Source of the DNA: Lineus longissimus
Taxonomy: Eukaryota > Nemertea > Pilidiophora > Heteronemertea > Lineidae
Length of the DNA stretch: 64,000 bases
Reading direction: 5' to 3'
NCBI RefSeq assembly: GCF_910592395.1
Contig: NC_088314.1
Coordinates: 2,416,001 to 2,480,000, forward strand
Made by a program: the position numbers and the translations under genes. Under the pieces are notes generated by a model that ran no database searches, was not told where the DNA came from, and worked only from the letters and a program-made list of their open reading frames with translations. Below, one piece after another: positions 12,208 to 23,685 of the stretch. Each line of letters begins with the position of its first letter. Position 1 is the stretch's first letter.

Positions 12208-12345
12208 GTTTTTCGGCCAATTACGTCACGTCCGCCATTCCGGAAATCATCCTGCAGTCAATCATCACGCTGGCTTTGATTCACCGGAAATTAGATTCAG
12301 TGTTTCTTGCAGAAACCCGTGAATTTCCGTCCTATTGGCTACAGC
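12208..12345. promoter_or_regulatory. Promoter-type motif cluster
   Basis: Within 140 bp lie CCAAT (12217-12221), a CRE-like TTACGTCA (12221-12228), YY1-like CCGCCATT (12232-12239), ETS-type CCGGAAAT (12240-12247 and again 12284-12291) and inverted CCAAT, ATTGG (12334-12338). Just downstream is a CpG-dense run (12379-12400). This mix is typical of TATA-less housekeeping promoters. I see no first exon clearly attached on either side, so direction is unknown. Confidence 0.4.
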
Positions 12346-12633
12346 GTTTTGCTTTATTGCACCAGCATATCCTTTAATACGCGATGCGTTCGCGAGTCGC
12401 TGCTTGACCGCTGGTCAATATCCCCTTCAAGGAATTGAGAAAACAAGATGAGCTTTGAGAGTAAACATGCTGGGGGAGGGGAGTGCTTGCGATGGTGCCC
12501 AGGTCTCGTGAGAAGGAGATTCAGTTCTCGTGTACCTTCATTTGGTAACAAATGCTAATCCTGTTATGCCTGTTGGTACATCGGCGAGAACTCCACAGTC
12601 TATTAGTAGTCCGAAAAAAATGAAGGAAATCAC

Positions 12634-12654
12634 CAGACTAATATCATTAGTCTG
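12634..12654. repeat. Perfect 9-bp hairpin
   Basis: CAGACTAAT and ATTAGTCTG are exact reverse complements around a three-base loop (ATC). There is no T-run after it and no obvious role. Confidence 0.5.
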
Positions 12655-13320
12655 ATCATTGCTCAATGCGTGGGTGGCGGCCTGTTTATCATTATGTTTT
12701 ATGACACCATGAAAAAGAAGTCCCCTATTACGAAGATTATATCTATCAGAACTTATTTCATGATGATTTAGAGCACGTAATACCTCCACCAACTTCGGTT
12801 TATGTACTTGTGTAAGCGAAAAATTGAGATTTACATGAATCTCAAAACGATGCGCTGATTATCTGAGGTATAGCCTGGTAAAAACCATTATTGTTTCATC
12901 TCGTTATTGCATCCGCAATTTTTCATTGTGATGTTCCTGTACCGATAAGAGACAGTGTCATAGATGTATAGACTTGCGCAATTATTTAGATATTTTTATT
13001 CATGCCCTGTGGTGAGGAAGGGTGACAGAGTTTATGAGTATTGACAAGGAATCACACGCCACGACCAAATGATGCAAATCAGTCGATACGGTGAACTCTA
13101 GTAGGAGACTGAGATTGGGTATTTTCACACCTAAATGCCATAGAGAATGTCATGCGATATATACATTGATTTACTTTTCTGATTCACCTTGCTGCCCACA
13201 CGTAGCAGAAATACTGTAGATATTGCAATAAGAGGCCGCCGCGCAACAATAGATAATGCTTAGATTTTTATTTGTATATGGCCTGGGAGAAATCTATTCA
13301 AGTTGTTGGTAAGTACTCTC

Positions 13321-13853
13321 GCCTGTTTTTGAGTCTGTATCCATCACTGTAGAAGGAACTTTTGATCTCGATCCGCGAACAAATATATCAAGTTACCTCT
13401 TATACGCGAGTACAGTAAATGGATGATAATTGTTTTGCCTATTGACAGACCAATGAATTCCTAGGATGTCCTTTACTCCGCAAAGGATTGTGATGACACC
13501 CTCACCAGCCTGACATACATCATCTATGTAAACCGCCACAGCTGTCATAAAATCCTCTCCACATGATTCCACCGCGGGTGAGTCGTATCTCATACCCGAA
13601 GGCGGTGTCTCAGATGGAATCTCGCCATAACCAAGACGAGAAAATTACGTAATTATCGTACTCGCGTATCAGAGTTAAACTGCCTCATCTCGTCGAAGGC
13701 ATCACTCTCACTGCGGTGGTGACAGAAAAATGCAATATCTCCGCCCTGTCAAGAGAGGTAACTCTCATACCCAAAGGCTTGCATCAAATGAAATATCCCA
13801 GCAGTGGACAAAAGTTCCTGCTACAGCGATGGATACAGACTCAAAACATAGGC
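13321..13853. repeat. Inverted-repeat element
   Basis: The left arm 13321-13367 is the reverse complement of 13809-13853. A 19-mer, gatggatacagactcaaaa, is exact (plus 13828-13846, minus 13345-13327), and 36 of 38 bases match around it. A second inverted pair (gtactcgcgtat on the minus strand near 13411, plus strand at 13659) lies inside. A direct repeat (tctcatacccgaagg at 13587 and tctcatacccaaagg at 13760) shows the right arm gained about 120 bp. A fold-back or MITE-like element is likely. Confidence 0.6.
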
Positions 13854-14129
13854 TTGGAATCTACGCCTTCACTCTTATAATACGGTTTTCGGCCGACACA
13901 AATGTGCATCCCGGAGGTTTTTCAGCGAATTGCAAGCCTTTACCTAGAGATCGTTCAGCATCTCAAATGCCCTTATGTTTTCCTTTTCATTTTACCGAGA
14001 AACCTCCAGAGCTACGTAGTGCATATTTGTATTGAAAAAGAGTGTAGGTTCAGTGTGGGTCGAAGATTTGACAAACTCCTTCAAAATTATTCTAAAAAAC
14101 CAGAATATTACATCTCTGCTGAGCCTGAA

Positions 14130-14185
14130 TGACCGCGACGTCACGCGCCTCAGCAGCCAATCGGAATCTCCCGTTGCTAAGGAGT
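14130..14185. promoter_or_regulatory. CRE, CCAAT and RFX half-site cluster
   Basis: Gacgtcac (14137-14144) is CRE-like. CCAATCGG (14157-14164) fits NF-Y. Gttgctaag (14173-14181; minus cttagcaac) is an RFX X-box half-site. CpGs cluster around the CRE. The three motifs together resemble proximal promoters of ciliary or MHC-II-like genes, but no exon is clearly attached. Confidence 0.35.
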
Positions 14186-15610
14186 ACACAATCTAGTATC
14201 GATCATTGATGGTACGCCTTCACTCGAGCAAGATCGAGCCCAGGTACTCCATGTCAACGGATAGCTGCATTCGCCCAGATTACATGGTCTAATCAAAAAG
14301 TATCAGCACTTCATCTCTGGATTCTTAACAAAATTAGACTGGGATGAAAACAGTTTGCTTCTCAGGTTATTTCCTCAGAGTTTGTTGAAGCAATTTAATT
14401 TGGATTATTCGCGGCGAGAAAAACTTAAATTAACTTGGAAAATATCTAGCTGGATAAGCATTGAACTACGTGATAACTTCAGAATACTCTTTTGGATTAA
14501 ATCAATAGGAAGCTGTCAAGTCGATGAGATTTCCCAGAACTTCTAATTTAAAAGGTACGTTAATTTTTTGCTTCACCAGATTTCGATTCGGATTGGGGTC
14601 TAACAATCTCAAGACTGCTTTGTGGAAATGAAAAGTTTGACATGAGTCGGTCGTTTGTCAAAGTCAGTCGTATTAGGTTATTTTGGCTACAAGACGTCGG
14701 GGATTTTTTCAGGCAATCTAGATCTGGATTAAGGTCTTTCTCCTGTTTGTAGATGAATATTGTAATTGGGAACCTCAAAACAAGAGTTGGCTTAATGGTC
14801 TTTGAATGTACTTTAACCTTTGATAAAGGTTGTAATATCATGAAATGATAACTTCTGTCATTGGCAAAAACTATCGTAATGCAAGTTTTCAGAATGATTC
14901 TGCTTGACAGTGTTGCATCAATGAATTTCCACAGGACTTGATGAAACGACAGACCTTCGTTGTTCGTTGTTGGTGGTACGAAATCTGCCTTCTTACATTC
15001 AGTAATGGCATGCAGAGGAAAATTCAGCACCTCGATCTCACCTCTGAGGTCCAGTATCTCGCTTTTAAGTATATTCCTCTGTTATACATGTTGACTAAGC
15101 GTTGGCTTCTTTCATGTGCTTTGCTTCCTCATCAACACATCGCAAAAACGTTGTCTAACGAACCGGTTAAAAAATGAGCACGCGCGCTCTCAACTCAGTA
15201 TTTTAGAATGGAAAGCAGCACCGTCTATTGTATTCTCTATTGATTCGCTTTCATTCCTGTTGCGCTAAGCAAAAATGACATAAGGTCAATGAGTGATTGA
15301 TAATTGATCAAGACAGCGATCAGGAAATCTCGGATTCCTTTAGTTGTCAGATCGATCTTCACACCTAGGCTCATTAAAAAGTCTCACGATTAGCGAAATT
15401 TGCACCAGGAACTAAGTACGAAAGGTTCGATTATGTGACAATCATTTTCCTCTCATCTCGTTTCATAACCCAACTTGCCAAGTTCTGAGGATAAACGAAA
15501 GCTTTTGTCAACTTTATTTGTGGTAGCGTGGCCGTAGACGGCCCCTCTGCCTATCGCTTTCATTTCGCTTCAATAACTTCTTGCACATCAAAGCAACCAC
15601 TATTACTTAC

Positions 15611-15719
15611 GTGCAGGCTCGTGGATATTACATTATGGTTTGTCGTTCCCAGAGGAAAGAAAGCTGGAGAAATGTCATTGTTTACAACTGAAGTTATACC
15701 GACTTTGTTTACCTTTTTG
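15611..15719 (-). CDS. Candidate internal exon, unknown protein
   Basis: On the minus strand a strong acceptor (cactgtctgtctattccag) starts a 109-nt exon and a strong donor (ctgcac|gtaagt) ends it. One base completes the previous codon, then 36 open codons follow, including GITSVVNNDISPAFFPLG. I do not recognise it. The plus strand is also open here, so strand rests on the splice sites. Confidence 0.3.
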
Positions 15720-16279
15720 CTGGAATAGACAGACAGTGATTTGGCAACTGTCTGAGATTCTGTCTACCTGTAACTTACTGTAATGAGTGTTCAATGTACT
15801 GGCAAAACCTTTAAAAACTTATGACAGGGCTGTATTTGATTCACATACCGGAGTGCCTGTTATACTTGTCTATTGCCTCGAAAAACAGAAGCATGTTTTT
15901 ATGCCAAGGCATTGCCAGCTGCTTTTGTTGCTCCAAAGCAATTCTTCAGTGTAACTGGAGATGGACGTACAGTATTACGAAGGTGCACTGAAGGCGAGGA
16001 AACTTTTACTTTCTCTTGGTCATAATGTGAGGTGTCTTATGTTATCATTTTGGCAATTTCTTTGTCATCAAATATCACACACCTATTGTTTTACCACATG
16101 CAGTGTCCCATCTTAAAGAATTAAGACGTATTTTTTCCATCGAGACGTATCCTTCTAAGAGAACTTCAGTTTCAGCCATTTCTGCTCATTCTAACCTGTC
16201 ACAATCCCCGATATAAAGTGTCACATGTTGGTGTACATTCTGTTTGTCGTTATCTATCTATCATGCGATCACAATATCA

Positions 16280-17300
16280 CTTACCTTCAACTTGCCAGTG
16301 GTCGCAATATCAAACATTCTGTCATAATGGTTATTGTCAACGAAGCGCCTGATGCGGTACGGTTATTGATGACCCCAGCACGTTTAAGACTGATAACTTC
16401 CTTTGATCCGATAAGATAGGGGAAATATATATGTATATAGGGAACAGCAACATCTGTATGACAAAGTATTGAATGATTAAAGTGTAGATTGTTGGGTAGA
16501 AGGACATGTGCTATCAGGATAAATATTTCATTGAAGCCATTCTGCGCAATGTTACCTGTACTCAAAGGTATCGTATTGGATCAGTTATAAATACTGATAC
16601 CGTCTACCGCATCATCCTATCACTTTCTTCTATGGTTCCAAAGAAAAAAACCCAGGTCATTGGACATGTCAAGTAGTTGTAATGCTCATGGTCGTCGAAG
16701 AGACCACGACGATACGGTCATTGATGTGCCTAGCATGTCTATTAAGACTGATTTATACTTACTGGGTTACCTCAAATTCAATACGTAGCCTCGGCAGTCT
16801 CGAGTCACAACATTGAGTAGGTACACATGTGTCGTTTGTTAACAAGATGTGTTTGATCAAGACGATTATCACGTGCACATCATTTTTCTGTGTGACGTGA
16901 TCTACGAAATGGGACCGCTGAGATAAGTTCACTCTTCAAGAAACCATACCTCTAAGCAAAGGTTCATTGAAGATTCTCGCACGTTTAAGACTGATTACTT
17001 TCATTGATCCACGAGGGGAATGTCATCACCGAGATACCTGGGACTCGGGATCAGATCACAACATTGAATAGTTTTATCGTGAAATTACTGCGTTATGTCT
17101 ACTACCAAGACCGACCGCTTGATCATGACCCTCACATGTTTAATATAAAGACGGATTAATCCCGATGGTCATTAGAGAGACCATCCCTGATCCAAGGAGA
17201 AGCCTCTGGGTCAATTCAAATATGACTCTGGCTAATATAACAGCCTCCTCAGCCATGCCGTCACAACATTAAACAGTCGTCCTTGAGTATGAAGAAAGAT
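16280..17300. repeat. Diverged tandem array, four or so units
   Basis: A 17-mer, gcacgtttaagactgat, occurs exactly at 16378 and 16979, with diverged forms near 16732 and 17130. A 13-mer, ttgaagccattct, occurs at 16531 and 17331. The box [gt/at]cacaacatt[ga/aa] recurs at 16805, 17056 and 17260. Two units carry a hairpin TGGTC-N8-GACCA (16689-16706; extended to 7 bp at 17164-17185). Unit spacing is irregular (about 155-355 bp). On the minus strand, copies 1 to 3 read ISLKRAGVINNR, ISLNRHARHINDR and ISLKRARIFNE, so the ancestor may have been coding. Confidence 0.6.
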
Positions 17301-18528
17301 TCCATCAGCAGATCAATGCTATTATTCTATTTGAAGCCATTCTACACTTAATTATCTTCTCTACTCTTTACGTACAACAAGGTATCAGGAATTGCCATTG
17401 TGACTGACATTGTCCTCGGATTCCACCAGGTTGAATTCTTGTGCCCTTTAAGAAATAAGACCACGTCTCAAGCGTCTGAGGTTGAGTCTTTGTGTGTAGA
17501 GGAATTAGGATGGTGAACATCTTCATGGCTTCTTTTGTGGGTGGCATCCCTACCCCGATATATTGTGGTCACTTGTATTGATCTTATAAGGACTGGTATT
17601 GGATAAATGAGTCGGGCGAGTATTGTTGTTTAAAGAAAGACCAGGTATTGCCATTATTCTTCGTTGCAGTCGATTCTGCATTCTTGGATCTTCTGAAGGT
17701 TGTATATCTCGATATATGTAAGTATCTTTCATTACACTTACACGTTGACTGATGAGATAGATACGAAAACGCTGGACAAACATTCAAATCTAGCAGTCGT
17801 TATCGTGATTGGAATGTTTGTTTAACTGTGCTGTAAGTAAACGTTGATTGCCAGTGTGGGGAAAAGAAGTCTGTCCGACTGAGGATGGAATGCTTTGGCT
17901 CTTTTGATCTTCGGCTGTCAAGTCGAATGTCTCAGCACGATATAATACATGGTACAAAATTAGATCTAATTATCCCGCGTACAATGTATACTATACTACT
18001 TTCCTGTTAGAAATCGATTGCTGGTAACATCAAAATCGAAAAGAACTCTACGTAGGTACATTTCTCTAGTATTTGGACCCATTAGCTGATCGGCACGTAA
18101 TAAACCATCTCGTACATGGACAGTTAATTAGCCTAGCCGTTAAAAGTTGCGGCCATTGTGAGATACCGTCCTGTAATGTCACCGCCATTTAGTTCAAGAG
18201 TCTCAAACATGTTCCGTGCTGATTGGTTCCATCGATTGAGCATCATTTGGTTGTTCACGGAGTCATTTCCTGGTCGACTAGCTGCTACGAACGCACGCGT
18301 AGATGCGGTGACATCCGCAGGTCTTTGGGTCTAATTGGCCCAATTATCAAGTGGATTGCATCCACGAAGTCGCTTTAGTGCAGGACACTTACTGTAAGGT
18401 CAAATTGACATCGGGTATGGAGACTGGTTCGACGCCGAACAAGGCGTAGGGCGTTCATTCACTTCATACCGCATTTTTGGGAATGTTGTCGGTTAAATTT
18501 ATTGTTTTCTACTTTTTTTTCATTTCAG

Positions 18529-18565
18529 GTAATATGTCTTCTACCTTACTGTTTTCCGAGCCAAG
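18529..18565 (+). CDS. Candidate 37-nt exon with a start codon
   Basis: One of the best acceptors in the window (tgttttctactttttttttcatttcag) is followed 37 nt later by a donor (gccaag|gtaaag). The exon holds an ATG in fair context, reading MSSTLLFSEP. An alternative frame (VICLLPYCFPSQ) is also open. It could be a start exon after a 5'UTR intron. I see no partner exons. Confidence 0.25.
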
Positions 18566-19010
18566 GTAAAGGCAAGTTAGAGTTAGAAGATACCTGCTGT
18601 CTGAGCCGTATCACTGAAACACTAAGACGATATTTTAGATTGTCCATAAAAAAATTACGGTGAAACTTTTTCACCGCGGTGAACCACTATTATACAAACA
18701 AATATCGATTTTCAGGGATATATCATAATACCCCGTTACCTGTTTACTCAATCGACAAAACCAGTCTAAAATAGCTCGGTGAAAATGTCAGGTCAATCAA
18801 TTATAATAACGGTCCGGGATCACCCAAATACAAAACAGGGACAAAGTATCCGCACCTGCCGCCAACATAGTATTGAAATGTCATTGACGTCGTTTGTACC
18901 CCTCAGGACCAATTTACTTTTCATCATAATTTGTTGAATCGTTGACCCCAAACAAAATTATATGAAGAGATGATATGATGAATATTCCCACGCGAAAAAA
19001 TGTTGACCTT

Positions 19011-19055
19011 TCAGCGAAAATGGCGCGCTTCCTACCGCCCACGGAATGATTGGTC
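19011..19055. promoter_or_regulatory. Promoter-type motif cluster
   Basis: Within 45 bp lie aaaatggcgcgc (YY1/E2F-like), gcttcct (ETS, reverse), ccgcccac (GC box, reverse) and ATTGG (inverted CCAAT, 19049-19053). The CpG level is locally raised. Confidence 0.3.
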
Positions 19056-19229
19056 CTATACCCCCTCACAACAAATCTCGCCTTCCCCACTGAGGGATAA
19101 TTTGATGAGGGCAGACACACTCATTCTGCCGCCTGTCATCGCCCAAGAACCTATTACACACCTACACGATCACTCGGTTATCAGATATCGATAGTAACTG
19201 ATCAATAGTCGGATATATCTGTTCAGGGT

Positions 19230-19470
19230 CAACCTAGCTGTTAGTCTGTTGACGCTGGTTACCCGCGGCAGCAGTTTGTTCCTTCGGCTATGATCTCAAC
19301 TGTTCAGACTCCTGACGTTGGACCAAATGTTGGTAACAGTTTGCTGCTTGGGGTACTATATTGACTCTCTATTACATTGCCGACGTGGAGTTATCAAACT
19401 GCAGTAGTCTGCTGTTATGAGAGTTATCAACTGTCTATCAGACTCTTTCGCACACCATTTGGCCATGGGC
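19230..19470. repeat. Diverged short repeats
   Basis: Gagttatcaaactgcag and gagttatcaactgtct occur in tandem near 19390-19425. Related tcaactgttcagactcc lies near 19288. Two forms of gctggttac...cagtttg lie near 19252 and 19330. This is a decayed minisatellite-like patch. Confidence 0.35.
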
Positions 19471-19499
19471 CATCTAGACCGTTAGGAAGGCGGATGGTG

Positions 19500-21750
19500 T
19501 TTTATGGCATTATCGTAACGCAATAACACCACGACAGTGAATCATTTCCAAAGATGTCGACGCTTCAAGACGTTAATGGGGGAGTGACTTTCATTTGACC
19601 CTTCATCCATCCTTAAGCTCATTTAGCCGACGGGTATCTTGCTATTTGGTGTACATTTCGCTACGACTAACATTGTGCAAGTGACAGTAGCAATGTTGTT
19701 TTTGATGTGGCTTAAGGTCTTGATACCGAACTAAGGTAAGGCAGGTCATCCTCATTCGACACAATCAGTCCGCTTCCCTTAGTGCAGAGGACAGGAGCGA
19801 GGAGGGGGTTGTTTGGACGTTGTTCTGAAATTTTGGTTCTGGGTTTTGACCACAGAAATTCCTTCAAGTTTCAGGAAATTCACCCTTCTAGTTTTTGATT
19901 CCATCACAATCCAAGGGATTGTCTCTTACGTACTCAGACCCTCTGTCATAATTGCTCTCCACCGTTCTTATCTAAGCTAGTAGTACATCAACTTGTGCTC
20001 CATGAAATAACTTGGATGGTTGGTGTATCATAATGTACCAAAACTGGCTGATCACCAAAAGTCAATCCACCTCATCAGATCCTTACCCGTAATGGCTCTA
20101 ATTTGTATTCTTGGACACGTCCTATGATTAGCCTAACAAGCATTACACCTTGGTATATTAAGTATAGTTGCCATTAGGAAGAGATAGAGTGCAGTCTACG
20201 AGCACATCATCAGTGAATCCCCAGGGAAAGTGATGAGATGTTTCCTCAGGAAGGGTGTCCTCTCAACCATAGTCCTCGGGATGCATTAGGAAGCTTCCTG
20301 GGTCTCCGTATTTGTAATATGTTTCCATATTATGTGACGAATCAAAGGAAATATCGCGCTAATGAGCGGCAGACCTCTCATATATCATGTAGGAATCGGG
20401 CGGAATAGTAACAGTAGTAGTGCAGTACATCGCTACACATCACACTGACATGATTGTTTTTTCTTGTCAACCTATAATGGAACTAAAAAATACATTAACC
20501 TGGCCAAGAAGGGGTGTTTCAGGTTTAACATCGTTCAATAATAAAATGCAGCAACCGCGTGATTTGCTGCTCCTGTGATTACGGTGTGCATAGACATCCA
20601 TAAACGCTAGATTCATCCTCGAGGTGCTCGATCACAGTACTTCGTCGGCCCAACTTTTCATATCGCTTGCTCAAGTAGCTTTACCGATTTTCAGATTAGC
20701 TTGCTACGACGAGGGTTACTGCCTGATCCAATGTGGTTGTTTTTACCTGTCACGCTATAACATTAGCTAGACTTGTCCTTCCTGACGAAAATTAGCTGTC
20801 TCTGGTACTGCTTCACCCTGCCAGTAGCATGATGAAAGGGTGTCATCCAGGCTGATGTCTTCACAAGATGTGCAATGTCTCAGCCATCCGATCCATCAGT
20901 GCAATGCTAGTAAAGATGAGATGATGTAAAGTATGGATATTGGCCCACGCAGGATATTTCCTGAAGGTTTTTGTTCCTTTTTCATTTAATATCGAATCTC
21001 TTGAGCCACGCTCGTGTAGCGTCTCTGGTCTTTGACTAGCGGTCCGGAGCACCTTATTTGGTCCCCACTGTCGGCGTGAGACTCCAGTTGTGCGTAGCCT
21101 TAGTGTATAGTATTGTGGAACATAATCTTATATTACGTGCACTGAAAGTCGTTTCTGTTTCAAGGTGGCTACGAAGTTGCTAAACCACCCTCTGCACCTT
21201 GGCTGCGGTATTATGCACTCGCACGGAAATCAACAGTACAAAACGGTGGCAGGGATGGTCGCGTATCGAATATGAATTTTGCTTGAAGCTTCTCATTTGG
21301 ACGGCAAATCAGATGCCCAACTTATGTTAAATAAGGTCGTCGTTCTCAGGCACACCTACGACGAATATAGGAAGAGCTCATGGCCCAGAGCTGTAGGATC
21401 AAACAAAGGTTACTTAGCCGGTATTTTTAGCTCAGCTGACAAAGTCAGCGGAGCTAGTAGAATAGCTGTTCAAATGGTGTCCGTCCTGCAATCCATCCAT
21501 CTAGGGACCCATCTGTGGACAAAATTGGACATTTCTGATTGGGAAGGCCTAGCCACTTCGTTGACGGTGCTAAATTAGGAGTTGCCCAAGGTGAACTCAA
21601 AAAACGAAAAATCAGCGCGATCCGACCTGTATTAAGAGAATGAGGTCATTTCGCGTGTAGATTTCTTTCCCTTTTTACCTCGGTCCACAGAGCAAATATT
21701 GTTTTCAAATGTGGCTGAATATTTTTTAATATTTTTTCATTTTTTACTTT
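19500..21750. other. No firm feature
   Basis: One plus frame at 21279-21578 and one minus frame at 21052-20861 are open for 60-100 codons but lack paired splice signals. I see no gene here. Confidence 0.35.
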
Positions 21751-21769
21751 TAATGGAATTAATATGGTT

Positions 21770-21910
21770 TTCACCGCCAGTTGGCGCTGCAGGCACATTG
21801 ACTGAATTTTGGCGATTTCAAATTTGGCGGTGGCTCAACTTTTTGCAAGCAGTGCCGCTGATTGGCCGATCGATAGAAGAGATGCCACCATTTAAAAATG
21901 GCGGTAGTCG
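21770..21910. promoter_or_regulatory. Promoter-type motifs
   Basis: Atttggcggtgg (E2F-like), gctgattggccg (inverted CCAAT) and aaaaatggcggt (YY1-like, about 21894) lie within 140 bp, ahead of the CpG-rich block at 22.5 kb. Confidence 0.3.
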
Positions 21911-22079
21911 CTGCTTCAATGAAGATGAGTGAACTTTCTCATGTTCAATCGGTTGATACTCTTTTAATCAACATGACCATGTACCTGAAATTTGTTTAGG
22001 TACTGAAAAGAGTCTATATAATTCAGATTTATCGATAGTTTTTTATAATATTGCGGAAATTTTGTGCACAAATTAGCGA

Positions 22080-22490
22080 AAGTTGGTGCTCGTCTCATGT
22101 CATTTTAGAGCGAGAAATTTGTTTCCGTCGATCTCTACCACTGAAAAATCGCTTGCATAGCTTCGAATTTTTGTGAAAATAAGTATCTGAACTTGGTTTC
22201 AAATAGTCTAGAGAGTTACCTTTGTGGTGATACATATGGTATGTGATAAATATTTGTGGAATTTGTGAAATTCGGTTTTCAAACGTGCCGATGATGCAAG
22301 CGATCTCGCGTGAACTTTGCAAGTCCTGATATGTCGACCGGGTGTCAAAAATCACTCGCCTAAATTCAATTCAAAGATCAAAAATAATATCGAACTTAGT
22401 TTCAAATAGCCTACGCAATTATCATTTCGGTGATATATAATGCATGCATGTAATAATTGATTAATCTGCCTAAAACGCGCTATTAAAACG
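22080..22490. repeat. Tandem duplication, about 204 bp per unit
   Basis: Tatctgaacttggtttcaaa at 22184 matches tatcgaacttagtttcaaat at 22388. An exact 11-mer, gtttcaaatag, sits at 22196 and 22399. Weaker similarity runs both ways (aaaaatcgcttgc with aaaaatcactcgc; ggtgatacat with ggtgatatat). There are two units, perhaps with a third, very decayed, upstream. Confidence 0.5.
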
Positions 22491-22499
22491 GCGAAAGAT

Positions 22500-22790
22500 C
22501 GTGATAAACACTCTGGTGGCGGTCGCACTAAATAACGACCGGTAGGGCCCGGCGTCTGGCGGAGAAAAAAAGGTAGCGGCCGGAGGTTGAAACGGGATTT
22601 TTATGCACTTTTAACTGTATATATATGTTGTTTGGATGTATTTCTAACAGTTCTGTAACTTTGATGACCAAGCCTGCGCCCAAAGTTGGTGAAATTGATG
22701 CTTGTTTATGGACTGCGCTAGCGACCGGAGAATTCGCCGTCGGCCATTTTGGCTACGGTCCCTGAGATGTTGTGGTTGGCAATTTTGCAA
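22500..22790. promoter_or_regulatory. CpG-rich block, probable promoter
   Basis: From 22487 to 22605 there are about 14 CpGs, far denser than the flanks. A motif close to gcgaccggag appears three times (22535, 22572, 22718), and a YY1-like gtcggccattttgg lies near 22740. It could start a plus-strand transcript that uses the exon at 23471. Confidence 0.35.
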
Positions 22791-23470
22791 CAAATTTCGC
22801 CATTTAGGCTACGTTTGTTTACAATTATTTTGAAAGTCACATTATGACATCGTAGTATGAATTCCACTGCAGTTTCGTTACGCAGCAATGCTCATGTTTT
22901 TGGTTTGCAATCCTGTACTGTCTGTACACTGCGCTGTGCATGGCTGTACTGTAGCTGTAAAAAAGACAAAAACCATAGCCTAGCCCTATAGGACAGGCTT
23001 AGAGTATAACTCAACAAACAGGCCCTCATGATTCATTTGATGGACACCTTATTTGATAGTACCTCATCATTAAGTCCACTAGATCCTGTTCTGTCACATG
23101 TCGTAGACGATAGACAATTTTCAAAATGTAGTACACCACTCGCTCATCTTTAAGCCCAGCTCTCGGCTCACATCATGTGGGCACGGTTGGCTGTTGAGTG
23201 TTATGGTTCAGTCTGTGAGACTAATTTAAAGAGGTTACACTTTTATTTTGAATTGGAAAACAGCCCACAGGACTGACTTTTCACTGAGTAATAAGTGTGC
23301 CCTTCGAAGGTAAAGTCTCTTTCTGGATTTGCTTCCATAGATGCCTTGTTCAGGATATCATCTGACCGATGCCTGATCAAGCACAGACTGTATCCGGTGG
23401 TGTACATTTCCCCGTCTATGTCACCCTTTTTTATTCAGTCAGTGTTAATTTCTCTTCTCTTTTTTTACAG

Positions 23471-23551
23471 ATTAACTGTTGTTGGTTATTACAAGAGGAG
23501 TCGTTGGCACATTTCAAGTCCAGGAAAGCACTTGCTGTTCCCACATTCAGA
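23471..23551 (+). CDS. Candidate 81-nt exon, unknown product
   Basis: A superb acceptor (tttctcttctctttttttacag) leads into 27 open codons with phase 0 at both ends (EESLAHFKSRKALAVPTF), then a donor (ttcaga|gtgagg). A second frame is also open, so the exon may belong to a non-coding RNA instead. It lies 0.7 kb downstream of a CpG-rich block and just upstream of structured tandem units. Confidence 0.3.
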
Positions 23552-23601
23552 GTGAGGTGTGCTTACTCGTTTTACTGCTTTCCATTCCCGGAGAGCGTTA
23601 T

Positions 23602-23685
23602 CAAATATCTGCTGCAAGGCAACAAATATCTGCCGCAAGGCGCTTCAAATATCTGCCGAAAGGCATCAAATATCTGCCACACCAA
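23602..23685 (+). repeat. Four tandem 21-23-bp units, three with GNRA hairpins
   Basis: Caaatatctg recurs at 23602, 23623, 23646 and 23667. In the first three units it is followed by tgct-GCAA-ggca, tgcc-GCAA-ggcg and tgcc-GAAA-ggca. As RNA each is a 4-bp stem closed by a GNRA tetraloop, and the base changes keep pairing (C-G, U-G, U-A). The fourth unit has lost the stem. In one plus frame the repeat would read QISAARQQISAARR. Confidence 0.65.

Noticed and set aside
14560-15030. Longest open frame, 156 codons on the minus strand
   Set aside because: About the length chance gives in 64 kb of A+T-rich DNA. It has no motif, no Kozak context and no paired splice signals.
16225-16565. Very strong minus-strand donor (gttgaag|gtaagt) at 16284 with an open frame upstream
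   Set aside because: The open frame stops at TGA a few bases before the donor and the other frames are closed. The segment belongs to the diverged tandem array.
18420-18445. B-box-like ggttcgacgcc, possible tRNA
   Set aside because: No A box at the right distance and no acceptor or anticodon stem.
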